Below, piece by piece: positions 1 through 6,407 of a stretch of DNA of 10,316 bases. How positions within the stretch are numbered: the first letter of the stretch is position 1; the number at the start of each line of letters is the position of its first letter. The notes below the pieces were generated by a model, which did no database searches, was not told the DNA's origin, and worked only from the letters and a program-made list of their open reading frames with translations. A program made the position numbers and the translations under genes. Origin of the DNA: CAZQSS01 sp964596405 (GTDB lineage: Bacteria; Patescibacteriota; Patescibacteriia; Magasanikbacterales; UBA10003). The DNA lies in assembly GCA_964596405.1 (NCBI GenBank), contig CAZQSS010000031.1, positions 1 to 10,316 on the forward strand. Reading direction: 5' to 3'.

Positions 1-802
1 CCACGCCTTCCAACACCCGGGCGGTGGTGGTGCCGACGGCAATCACCCGCCGGCCGGCTTTTTTCGCTTGTTTGATCATTTCGGCTGTTTCTTTATCAAT
101 TTCCACCCACTCGCTGTGCATTTCATGCTCTTCCACCCGCTCGGTTTTGACCGGCCGGAAAGTGCCCAGCCCCACATGAAGCGTGACAAAAGCGAATCTA
201 ACACCTTTCTTTTTAAGTTCTCGGAAAAGGCGCGGAGTAAAATGGAATCCGGCCGTGGGCGCGGCGACTGAACCGGTGTTTTTGGCATAGATAGTTTGAT
301 AATCGGCTAACTTTTTGGGCTCTCTAGCGATGTAGGGCGGCACCGGCACGTGGCCGATTTTATCGGCCATAATCAAAACTTTTTCTTTGGGTTGATTAAA
401 TTTGACTATCACCACACCCTCTTCTTTTTTCTTTTTAACCTGGCAGATGAGCCCGCGGCCAAAACTGATTACACCGCCTTCTTTCAATTTTTTTCCCGGC
501 TTGGCCAAAACCTCCCAATTATATTTATCAATCGGCCGCAACAAAAATATCTCCACCTCGCCCCTAATTCCTGATTCATAATTCCTAATTCTTCCAAACA
601 ATCTCGCCTTAAAAACCTTGGTGTTGTTGAACACCAGCAAATCATCTCTTTTAAGAAACTTTGGCAAATCATAAAAATGCCGGTGCTTGACCGCGCCGGT
701 CCGGCGATTTAAAACCAAAAGCCGCGAGTGGTCTCGCGGATGAATCGGTTTTTGGGCAATTAACTCTTTGGGCAATTGATAATCAAAGTTCGACACCAAC
801 AT
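1..802 (-). CDS. queA: S-adenosylmethionine:tRNA ribosyltransferase-isomerase QueA, 3' end cut by window edge
   Basis: QueA transfers and isomerises the ribosyl part of S-adenosylmethionine onto 7-aminomethyl-7-deazaguanine in tRNA, giving epoxyqueuosine at the wobble position. The open frame runs from ATG at 802-800 to the window edge without a stop: 267 codons are visible against about 340 in the family. Family motifs seen in order are VFNNTKV (residues 57-63), AAPTAGFHFT, HVGLGTFRPV, MHSEW and AVGTTTARVLEGV at the cut end. The start fits the family N-terminus (FDYQLPKELIAQKP). No Shine-Dalgarno is visible: the region just upstream is the repeat element at 803-983. Residues 71-80 are encoded by a tandem heptamer array (564-591) and make the loop between ARLFG and the EVEIFLL strand about five residues longer than usual. 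Identification is firm; the missing C-terminus is a window effect, not a truncation. Confidence 0.95.
   Translation of the reverse strand, partial: MLVSNFDYQLPKELIAQKPIHPRDHSRLLVLNRRTGAVKHRHFYDLPKFLKRDDLLVFNNTKVFKARLFGRIRNYESGIRGEVEIFLLRPIDKYNWEVLAKPGKKLKEGGVISFGRGLICQVKKKKEEGVVIVKFNQPKEKVLIMADKIGHVPVPPYIAREPKKLADYQTIYAKNTGSVAAPTAGFHFTPRLFRELKKKGVRFAFVTLHVGLGTFRPVKTERVEEHEMHSEWVEIDKETAEMIKQAKKAGRRVIAVGTTTARVLEGV
564..591 (-). repeat. in-frame heptamer array inside queA
   Basis: Four tandem 7-bp units, read on the plus strand as CTAATTC, CTGATTC, ATAATTC, CTAATTC. On the coding strand they read GAATTAG/GAATTAT-type. They encode roughly residues 71-80 of QueA (RIRNYESGIR), a surface-type loop position where the family normally has a short turn. 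The same unit type (GAATTAT, GAATCAT) forms the intergenic element at 3670-3745. Confidence 0.85.
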
Positions 803-874
803 ATTCTTTAAGTTCAAAGTTCAAATGCCAAAGTTCAAATCAATGCTTAAAGCCTTAAGTTCAAATTTTAGACA

Positions 875-890
875 CTTGCCTATCGGCAAG
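875..890. repeat. short perfect hairpin CTTGCC-TATC-GGCAAG
   Basis: Perfect 6-bp inverted repeat with a 4-base loop inside the 803-983 element. It is followed 35 bases later by a related longer stem at 925-944 built from the same TGCC/GGCA letters. There is no T-tract after either on the minus strand, so neither is a standard intrinsic terminator for mltG. Confidence 0.6.
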
Positions 891-924
891 CAGGTTTGAC
901 ATTAGGATTTTTACCCGCCCACGG

Positions 925-944
925 CCTGCCTGCCGGTAGGCAGG
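925..944. repeat. GC-rich palindrome CCTGCCTG..TAGGCAGG
   Basis: An eight-base stem with one G-T pair and a four-base loop (925-932 with 937-944). An alternative outer pairing joins CCGCCC at 915-920 with GGGCGG at 943-948. From memory this palindrome style is frequent in Parcubacteria-like genomes. Its function is unknown to me. Confidence 0.6.
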
Positions 945-983
945 GCGGATTGATTTGACATTTGAACTTGGGATTTTGTAATT

Positions 984-2030
984 TCAATGTAAATATTTTG
1001 TTTTGTTCTCATTGTGCTCTTTCAAATTTTTGGCATAATACATCGCGCCGGCTTTATCCGACAAGAAAAACCAATAATCATTCTTTTCCGGATAAATCGC
1101 CGCTAAAATTGACTGGGCGCCGGGATTGGCAATCGGGCCCAAAGGCAAACTCGGATATTTATAAGTATTGTAAGGTGATTCTGTTTTTTGCTCTTCCAGA
1201 GAGATGGCCGGTTTTTTAGCGCCAGTTACATAGTTAACGGTGGAATCCAACTGCAAGGCCATGCCGATATCCAACCGCCGCCATAAAATATCAGAAACTA
1301 ACCGACGGTCTGATTTGGTTTTAGCTTCGGCTTCAATCAAAGACGCCATGGTCACAATTTCAAAAATAGATTTTTTTTGCCTGGTGATTTCCGCTCTCAA
1401 CTCCGACGTCAGTTTTTTGCCAAAATTTTCCAAAAGCTTGATCACAACCTCTTCAATCTTGGCCTGCTTGCCGATGCGGTAAGTATCGGGAAAAAGATAG
1501 CCCTCCAAACCGACATGTTTGGGTTTGTCGTTTAAAAAATCAAAACGATTGGAAAAATCTTTCGGCGCGGGCATTTCTTTATTATTCCGATAATCAACGG
1601 CTGGAAAACCCGCCAATTCGTGCAATTCCTCAGCCATGGCCAGACCGTTGTATTCCAAATAACGCCCGTAATCGCTCAAATTCCAGCCCTCCTGCAGTTT
1701 TATTATCTTTTCCGCCAAAGCCGCGTCAGTCAATGCCCCAGCCAACGCCCGCAAACTCAAACCCTCTTTAACTTCAACAATACCGGCTAAAATCTTGGTA
1801 TCCAGTTTAGTAATTTTTAGATATTGTTTAAAAAGCCAGACATCTTTAAGCAATTTTTGCTCTTGCAGACGGTTGATGACATGGCCTAATTGTTCACCGT
1901 CGCCAACCTCAAACAAAACTACCGGCGCACTGGCAGCCGGTTTTTGCCAATAAATTTTATAGATCATGTTCCCGCCCCCAATCGCTATTAGAATGGCCGC
2001 GGCCAAAATAATCAATAAACTTTTTTTCAT
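984..2030 (-). CDS. mltG: endolytic murein transglycosylase MltG (YceG-like)
   Basis: MltG cleaves nascent peptidoglycan glycan strands at the outer face of the cytoplasmic membrane and is thought to set glycan chain length. The 348-residue protein has an N-terminal cytoplasmic KK followed by one membrane segment (about residues 4-24), a probable LysM-like region (about 38-100), then the YceG domain with LEGYLFPDTY (175-184), ASLIEAEA with the presumed catalytic Glu233, and the C-terminal SPYNTY and GPIANPG motifs. Length matches the family. ATG at 2030-2028 lies two bases after the stop of the guanylyltransferase gene, so it is the third gene of an operon and probably translationally coupled. 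Its last codons and TGA stop run into the repeat element at 803-983. Identification is confident. Confidence 0.95.
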   Translation of the reverse strand: MKKSLLIILAAAILIAIGGGNMIYKIYWQKPAASAPVVLFEVGDGEQLGHVINRLQEQKLLKDVWLFKQYLKITKLDTKILAGIVEVKEGLSLRALAGALTDAALAEKIIKLQEGWNLSDYGRYLEYNGLAMAEELHELAGFPAVDYRNNKEMPAPKDFSNRFDFLNDKPKHVGLEGYLFPDTYRIGKQAKIEEVVIKLLENFGKKLTSELRAEITRQKKSIFEIVTMASLIEAEAKTKSDRRLVSDILWRRLDIGMALQLDSTVNYVTGAKKPAISLEEQKTESPYNTYKYPSLPLGPIANPGAQSILAAIYPEKNDYWFFLSDKAGAMYYAKNLKEHNENKTKYLH

Positions 2031-2032
2031 AA

Positions 2033-3115
2033 TTACAAATATTTTCCCTTGCCCTGCCGTTCCATCTCTTCAATTAGTTTTTTAACCTCCTGGGCGCGAT
2101 CGCGCGGGCAAATCAAAAGTGCGTCTTCGGTATCCACCACCACCAAATTTTCCACTCCCAATGTCGCCATTAATTTTTTCTTTTTGCTGTAAAGCAGGCA
2201 ATTCTTGGTATCCACTGAAATCACTTCGCCCTGAATGACATTGCCCCGCTCGTCGGCCTTATGTTTTAACTGCTGATGTAAAACATCCCAAGCGCCCACG
2301 TCACCCCAGCCAAAATCGCCTTTGATAATCAAGACATCGCTCTTTTTAATTTTTTCCGTCACGGCATAATCAAAAGAAATTTTTTCCATCTGATTATAAA
2401 TCTTCTTAATCTCGGCTGTTCTTTTTTTGGACAACAATTCTTTCATCTTTTCCAAAGAACCGGAAAGTTTAGGCGCGTACTGGGCAAAAGCCGCCAAAAA
2501 TGCCCGCGGCGTCCACATATAATAATTCCCATGCCAAAGGTAATCGCCGCTCGCCAGATATTTTTCCGCCACTTTCAATTCCGGTTTTTCCGTGTGTCCT
2601 TCAAAATGATAAACTTCCACCCCCTTGAAGTGACCGTATTTTTTACCGATTCTGGTGTAACCCAAAACCGTGCTGGGGAAGCCGGCGGCAAGGCCGATAT
2701 CCAGCAATTTGCCGGTTTTTTTAATCAAATCTTCGCCGACTTTAAAACAATTAAGATATTTTTTAATATCCAAAATATTGTGATCGGCGGGCGCAAAAAC
2801 CATCGGCTCGTCCGGCTGGCGCAAAAACAACGAAACGGCCGCAAAACCCATAGCCGGGCCGGTATCGCGCCGCGCCGGCTCCACAATAAACTGGCTGGCC
2901 GGCACGCGCGGAAAAAGACGCTTAAGGTATTTCAATAAATCCGGCGTGGTGGAAAAGAAAATTTTATTTTTAGGATAATGACCGGCAAATCTGTCGTAGG
3001 TTTCTTTAATCAGCGGCTGGTCGGTGATAATCGGGAAAAATTGTTTGGGATTATTTTTGCGCCCCAACGGCCAAAGCCTTTTGCCCACGCCGCCGGTTAA
3101 AATTACAATATTCAT
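2033..3115 (-). CDS. manC: mannose-1-phosphate guanylyltransferase
   Basis: Makes GDP-mannose from mannose 1-phosphate and GTP in the cytoplasm, the donor for mannosylated glycans, glycolipids or GDP-fucose-type sugars. The 360-residue protein opens with the nucleotidyltransferase signature TGGVGKRLWPLGR and PKQFF (residues 7-27), followed by FAPADHNI, the GDFGWGDVGAW motif and VVDTEDALLI near the end. The C-terminal phosphomannose-isomerase cupin of fused enzymes is absent, so it is the single-domain type. The frame stays open upstream to 3211, but I chose ATG at 3115-3113: it gives the family N-terminus and forms an ATGA overlap with the stop of the PAP2 gene, a typical coupling arrangement. 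The specificity (mannose rather than glucose) is inferred from the motif set. Confidence 0.9.
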   Translation of the reverse strand: MNIVILTGGVGKRLWPLGRKNNPKQFFPIITDQPLIKETYDRFAGHYPKNKIFFSTTPDLLKYLKRLFPRVPASQFIVEPARRDTGPAMGFAAVSLFLRQPDEPMVFAPADHNILDIKKYLNCFKVGEDLIKKTGKLLDIGLAAGFPSTVLGYTRIGKKYGHFKGVEVYHFEGHTEKPELKVAEKYLASGDYLWHGNYYMWTPRAFLAAFAQYAPKLSGSLEKMKELLSKKRTAEIKKIYNQMEKISFDYAVTEKIKKSDVLIIKGDFGWGDVGAWDVLHQQLKHKADERGNVIQGEVISVDTKNCLLYSKKKKLMATLGVENLVVVDTEDALLICPRDRAQEVKKLIEEMERQGKGKYL

Positions 3116-3651
3116 ATTAGTTTGTAGATAATATAACTGCCCAACGCGCCCAAAATAGCGCCGGCCACCACGTCTGACGGATAGTGAACACCCACAAAAA
3201 CCCGGCCCCAACTGACCAAAAAAGCGGCCGCGAGCATGGGGATGCCCCAGGTCCGATTAAAAAGAAAAACGCTCATGGCGATGGCAAAAGCCACGGTGGC
3301 GTGCGAAGACGGAAAAGATTTATGAGAAAAAGAAGCGCTAACCAACTGGTGAACTTCCAATGAATTAGCGAATGGACGCAACCGGCCCGTCCCAAAACCA
3401 ATTAAAATACTGACCAAATACGAAGCGGCTGAGCCACCAATCAAAACAAAAAGATATTTAAGCCGAGAATGTTGTTCCTTAAGCCAGCTGACATTTTCGC
3501 CTTCTTTGGGCATATAAAAAAAGAAGGCCAACGCGCCGGCGCCCATAAAAAAAATCAAATAAACGGCGCAGAAAATTCCAAAATAATCCAACCAGCGGCT
3601 GGTTTTCGCCATGCCATTAATCAGTCGAAATAATTTTATGTCCAAACTCAT
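3112..3651 (-). CDS. PAP2-family membrane phosphatase
   Basis: A 179-residue membrane protein of the type 2 phosphatidic-acid phosphatase family. Members dephosphorylate lipid phosphates such as undecaprenyl diphosphate or phosphatidylglycerol phosphate at the membrane. Visible motifs are GRLRPF (89-94), FPSSHA with His117, and GRVFVGVHYPSD with Arg150, His156 and Asp160, spaced as in the family. There are hydrophobic segments around 23-46, 66-85, 118-131, 136-147 and 160-178. The lysine that normally starts the K-x6-RP motif is Gly85 here. It is the first gene of an operon with the guanylyltransferase and mltG, which suggests envelope work; undecaprenyl-diphosphate recycling would fit but is an inference. 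ATG at 3651 has no clear Shine-Dalgarno, and the upstream gap is a heptamer repeat element. Confidence 0.88.
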   Translation of the reverse strand: MSLDIKLFRLINGMAKTSRWLDYFGIFCAVYLIFFMGAGALAFFFYMPKEGENVSWLKEQHSRLKYLFVLIGGSAASYLVSILIGFGTGRLRPFANSLEVHQLVSASFSHKSFPSSHATVAFAIAMSVFLFNRTWGIPMLAAAFLVSWGRVFVGVHYPSDVVAGAILGALGSYIIYKLI

Positions 3652-3745
3652 AATCTTGGTAAAAATGAAGAATTAAGCATTATGAATTAGGAATCGTGAA
3701 CCAAGTATTTGTTGTTCCCAATCCATAATTCATGATTCATAATTC
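3652..3745. repeat. intergenic inverted heptamer element (GAATTAT type)
   Basis: Left arm, plus strand, in exact 7-bp register from 3670: GAATTAA, GCATTAT, GAATTAG, GAATCGT, GAACCAA. Right arm, read on the minus strand from 3745 down: GAATTAT, GAATCAT, GAATTAT, GGATTGG, GAACAAC. Aligning the five units gives 26 of 35 matches, so the two arms could fold on each other with a loop of about six bases. The right arm begins directly after the mutM TAG stop (3748-3746). No convincing promoter for the PAP2 operon was found inside. Confidence 0.85.
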
Positions 3746-4558
3746 CTATCGCTGACAACGGGGGCAATAATGAGCGCTGCGCCCGCCGATTTTAATCCGT
3801 TTGATTAAACTGCCGCACCGCCGGCATTTTTCATCTTCGCGACCGTAAACTTTCAAATGCGGGACAAAACCGCCGATTTGGCCGTGAGCATCAACATAAG
3901 TATCCGACGAGGTGCCGCCCACCTTCAGGGATTTTTTTAAAATCGCGGGGATGGCCGGCCATAACTTTTTTATCTCCCCCTCTTTTAGGCTTTTGGCCGG
4001 CCGGAGCGGCAAAATACCGGCCATAAATAACGCTTCGTCAGAATAAATATTGCCAATGCCGGCAATATATTTTTGATCCAGCAACAATTGTTTTATTTTC
4101 TGATTCGGCCGGTTGACTAAAACTTGTTTAAACTTGGTCAGACTAAATTCTTTACTCAACGGTTCTACCCCATATTCTTTCTTCACTCGCTCTAACCCGC
4201 CGTCATCCGTTAATACCAAGTAGCCAAACTTGCGCATGTCATTGAAAAGCAAACGGCTACTGTCGGTAAAATTAAAAATCGCGTGGGTGAATTTGTTGGT
4301 CTTTTTTATTTTTTGATAAATCAGCTGACCGGTCAGTTTCAAATGAATCAGCAAATTTTCGCCGCTGGATAATTTAATGATCAACAACTTGGCTCGTCTA
4401 TCTATTCTTTCAATCTTCAAATCTTTTAATCTTTCGCTCAAATTCTTTGGCTTAATCTTTTTTTGAAAATCTATAATCTCAACGCTCTTTATTTTTTTCC
4501 CCACGATGATTCTCTCCAACTGACGGCGAATTGTTTCCACTTCCGGCAATTCAGGCAT
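3746..4558 (-). CDS. mutM: formamidopyrimidine-DNA glycosylase (Fpg/MutM)
   Basis: Bifunctional DNA glycosylase and AP lyase that removes 8-oxoguanine and formamidopyrimidines in base excision repair. The 270-residue protein starts MPELPEVETIRRQL, which exposes the catalytic Pro2 with Glu3 after methionine removal. Lys57 lies in the RRAK motif, and IHLKLTGQL, a helix-two-turn-helix region with QKYIAGIGNIYSDE, and GGTSSDTYVD follow. The C-terminal zinc finger has Cys245, Cys248, Cys265 and Cys268 and ends CPRCQR. Length and motifs are those of active Fpg. ATG at 4558 has no visible Shine-Dalgarno; a start further downstream would lose the catalytic proline. It lies between two repeat elements, so operon membership is unclear. 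Confidence 0.97.
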   Translation of the reverse strand: MPELPEVETIRRQLERIIVGKKIKSVEIIDFQKKIKPKNLSERLKDLKIERIDRRAKLLIIKLSSGENLLIHLKLTGQLIYQKIKKTNKFTHAIFNFTDSSRLLFNDMRKFGYLVLTDDGGLERVKKEYGVEPLSKEFSLTKFKQVLVNRPNQKIKQLLLDQKYIAGIGNIYSDEALFMAGILPLRPAKSLKEGEIKKLWPAIPAILKKSLKVGGTSSDTYVDAHGQIGGFVPHLKVYGREDEKCRRCGSLIKRIKIGGRSAHYCPRCQR

Positions 4559-4695
4559 ATAACTATCAAACTCTAAAATCTAAATCCGAAATTCGAAACA
4601 AAATTAAAATTCAAATTTTCTAAACTTTCGAATAATTTTGAGTTTTGGTCATTTAGATTTGTTTCGGATTTCGTGCTTCGGATTTAGAATTTTCA
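4559..4695. repeat. intergenic inverted heptamer element (ATCCGAA/TTTCGGA type)
   Basis: The whole gap between the gpmI stop and the mutM start can be cut into 7-bp steps. From 4570: ACTCTAA, AATCTAA, ATCCGAA, ATTCGAA, ACAAAAT, TAAAATT. From 4654: TAGATTT, GTTTCGG, ATTTCGT, GCTTCGG, ATTTAGA. The second set is the reverse-complement type of the first: TCTAAATCCGAA occurs exactly in the left arm and, on the minus strand, in the right arm. The right arm overlaps the gpmI TGA stop (4695-4693). It is AT-rich and has no recognised gene or strong promoter. Confidence 0.85.
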
Positions 4696-6276
4696 GATTA
4701 AGGGTCTTCCGGTCATCTCGGGCGGTTGCGGAATCCCCATAATTTTCAATACGGTCGGCGCCACATCCGAAAGCAGGCCCACCGGCTGAATCAAGCTCAA
4801 ATCGCCGCCCAGCGGATCGCCTCCCACGCCTTTTTGACCCTCCCACTCGCGGCCGATAATCAGCAGTGGCACCGGATTATTGCTGTGTTCTTTATCCACT
4901 TCGCCGGTTTGCAAATTTACCAGTTCCTCGGCATTGCCATGGTCGGCCGTAATCACCACTGCCCCGCCTTTGGCTAAAATCAAATCCGCGATTTGTCCCA
5001 AATACTTATCAATCATCTCCACTGCTTTGACGGTTGGTTCCATCAAACCCGAATGCCCCACCATATCGGCGTTGGCAAAATTAATGGCGATAAAATCGTA
5101 TTTATCTTCTTCTACAACTTTGAGAACGTTTTTGGCAATCTCCGGCGCGGACATTTCCGGTTTTTGATCGTAAGTGGAAACTTTGGGCGAAGGAATAATC
5201 TGCCGGTCTTCGCCCGGAAACGGGGCTTCAATCGTGCCATTCAAAAAAAAAGTGATGTGGGCATATTTTTCCGTCTCAGCAATATGGAATTGTTTGAGAC
5301 CGGCATTGGCAATTACCTCGGCTAAAGAATTTTTTACCACCTCGGGCGAATAAGCGATTTTGACCGGCAGGTCTTTTTCATACTCGGTCATGGCCACAAA
5401 AAACAAATTGGGTATGTAAGTCCGTTGGAACTTATCAAAACTCGGCAAAACAAAAGCTTTGGTAATTTCCCGGGCGCGGTCGGCGCGGAAATTAAAAAAG
5501 ATGACGGCATCGTTGTCTTTAACCGTCGCCACCGGCTTGCCTTTTTCGATTATTACCACCGGCGCGAACTCTTCATCATAAACTTTTTTGTCATAAGAAT
5601 CTTGGATGGCTTTGAGCGGGTCGTCATAAGTAACCTCGCTTTTGCCTTCGGCTACGGCCCGGTAAGCTTTTTCTACCCGATCCCAGCGATTGTCGCGATC
5701 CAAAGAATAAAAACGACCGGCCAGCGAGGCGATCTTGCCGACTTTGAATTTGGCCATCTGGGCCTGCAGTCTTTTAACGGAATCCAAACCGCCGTTATAC
5801 AACGCGTCGCGGCCATCCAAAAAAGCGTGGATAAAAACTTTTTTAACTTTTTGCCGGTTGGCAAAATCCAAAAGCGCGTACATGTGTTCTTCGGCCGAAT
5901 GCACATTACCGCCGGAAAGCAAGCCCATCAAATGCAACTGCGAATTATTTTTTTTGACATGATCCGCCGCCTCCAAAAAAGCTTTGTTTTGAAAAAAACT
6001 TTTGTCATTAATGTCTTTGTTAATCCGCAAAAGGGTTTGATAATAAACTCGGCCGGCGCCGATATTAAGGTGGCCGACTTCGGAATTACCCATCTGCCCC
6101 CAAATCAAACCGACTTCATAACCGGACGCCAAAACCGTCATGGCCGGATAATTGCGGATAAAGCGGTCAAAATTGGGCAACTTGGCCCTAGACATGGGAT
6201 TGCCGTCACCGGGCGGAGCCACGCCCCAGCCATCTAGAATGATGAGAGCTACGGGTCTTGTTTTAATGTTAGACAT
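4693..6276 (-). CDS. gpmI: 2,3-bisphosphoglycerate-independent phosphoglycerate mutase
   Basis: Interconverts 3-phosphoglycerate and 2-phosphoglycerate in glycolysis through a phosphoserine intermediate with two divalent metals, normally Mn2+. The 527-residue protein shows LIILDGWG with metal ligand Asp15, GNSEVGH with the presumed phosphorylated Ser65, HAFLDGRD, the FNFRADRAREI arginine motif, NFANADMVGHSG and ADHGNAEEL near the C-terminus, and ends with EMTGRPLI. It is slightly longer than the usual 510 or so, partly through extra residues around WEGQKGVGGDPLGG. ATG at 6276 fits the family start. No Shine-Dalgarno precedes it, and the predicted promoter puts the transcript start about three bases upstream, so translation is probably leaderless. 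Enolase, the next enzyme of the pathway, is encoded about 1.1 kb upstream on the same strand but as a separate unit. Confidence 0.97.
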   Translation of the reverse strand: MSNIKTRPVALIILDGWGVAPPGDGNPMSRAKLPNFDRFIRNYPAMTVLASGYEVGLIWGQMGNSEVGHLNIGAGRVYYQTLLRINKDINDKSFFQNKAFLEAADHVKKNNSQLHLMGLLSGGNVHSAEEHMYALLDFANRQKVKKVFIHAFLDGRDALYNGGLDSVKRLQAQMAKFKVGKIASLAGRFYSLDRDNRWDRVEKAYRAVAEGKSEVTYDDPLKAIQDSYDKKVYDEEFAPVVIIEKGKPVATVKDNDAVIFFNFRADRAREITKAFVLPSFDKFQRTYIPNLFFVAMTEYEKDLPVKIAYSPEVVKNSLAEVIANAGLKQFHIAETEKYAHITFFLNGTIEAPFPGEDRQIIPSPKVSTYDQKPEMSAPEIAKNVLKVVEEDKYDFIAINFANADMVGHSGLMEPTVKAVEMIDKYLGQIADLILAKGGAVVITADHGNAEELVNLQTGEVDKEHSNNPVPLLIIGREWEGQKGVGGDPLGGDLSLIQPVGLLSDVAPTVLKIMGIPQPPEMTGRPLI

Positions 6277-6285
6277 AGTATCATT

Positions 6286-6314
6286 ATTCTAGCTTAAATC
6301 GCGTGTCTTGACAA
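6286..6314 (-). promoter_or_regulatory. promoter of gpmI
   Basis: On the minus strand, TTGTCA (6314-6309), a 17-base spacer and TAGAAT (6291-6286). Predicted transcription start is about 6279, only three bases before the gpmI ATG. The -35 box lies on the same bases as the -35 of the divergent zinc-ribbon gene promoter. Confidence 0.65.
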
Positions 6315-6336
6315 GATGGCTAAAATGTGCTATACT
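6308..6336 (+). promoter_or_regulatory. promoter of the zinc-ribbon gene
   Basis: TTGACA (6308-6313), a 17-base spacer and TATACT (6331-6336), with an upstream TGTGC giving an extended -10. This is near the sigma-70-type consensus. Its -35 overlaps the divergent gpmI -35 in the near-palindrome TCTTGACAAGA, so both promoters cannot easily be occupied at once. Confidence 0.82.
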
Positions 6337-6359
6337 AGCCTATTAAGCATAAATAGGCT
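6337..6359 (+). promoter_or_regulatory. 8-bp inverted repeat at the transcription start
   Basis: AGCCTATT (6337-6344) and AATAGGCT (6352-6359) are perfect inverted copies around a seven-base centre. They start immediately after the -10 box. They could be an operator, because the repeat covers the expected start near 6343, or a leader hairpin. No known regulator was assigned. Confidence 0.55.
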
Positions 6360-6394
6360 TAAATTTGATCTTTGACAGTTAACAGTCAACAACC

Positions 6395-6402
6395 AAAGGA
6401 GG
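6395..6402 (+). promoter_or_regulatory. strong Shine-Dalgarno that fixes the start at 6408
   Basis: AAAGGAGG followed by five bases and ATG at 6408. It decides against the in-frame TTG at 6372, which would place the Shine-Dalgarno inside the gene. Confidence 0.9.
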
Positions 6403-6407
6403 ATGCC

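Larger units (their letters stand above)
803..983. repeat. intergenic inverted heptamer element with GC-rich hairpin centre
   Basis: The whole gap between the mltG stop and the queA start is repeat-like. The left arm from 809 reads in 7-bp steps: TAAGTTC, AAAGTTC, AAATGCC, AAAGTTC, AAATCAA. The right arm (about 949-978) read on the opposite strand gives CAAGTTCAAATGTCAAATCAA, so the arms are inverted copies and could pair. Between them lie two compact hairpins: CTTGCC-TATC-GGCAAG at 875-890 (perfect 6-bp stem) and a CCTGCCTG/TAGGCAGG stem at 925-944. No gene, RNA gene or promoter of good quality was recognised here. A role as transcription barrier, or a DNA-uptake or processing signal, is only a guess. 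Confidence 0.8.

Noticed and set aside
803..983. Possible tRNA or small structured RNA in the gap with hairpins
   Set aside because: The stems are short, with no cloverleaf, no TTCGA-type arm and no promoter-terminator pair. A repeat element explains the sequence better.
2531..2938. Open frame of 135 codons on the plus strand
   Set aside because: Antisense to the guanylyltransferase gene; low-complexity shadow product.
3116..3211. Longer N-terminus for the guanylyltransferase gene
   Set aside because: The extra 32 residues overlap the PAP2 C-terminal coding region and do not match the family, which starts right at the MNIVILTGG segment.
3652..3745. Promoter for the PAP2 operon (TTGGTT with CATAAT)
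   Set aside because: Spacing and letters are poor, and the sequence belongs to the heptamer element. The operon's real promoter was not located.
4649..4846. Small minus-strand open frame ending in the repeat element
   Set aside because: It overlaps the 3' end of gpmI out of frame, and its tail is only translated heptamer repeat.
5425..6237. Long open frame of 270 codons on the plus strand
   Set aside because: It lies wholly inside gpmI on the opposite strand, and the gpmI product has complete catalytic motifs. The plus-strand product shows no recognisable family.
6372..6407. TTG start for the zinc-ribbon gene
   Set aside because: The strong AAAGGAGG at 6395-6402 points to ATG at 6408, and the extra 12 residues are polar, in front of a membrane segment.
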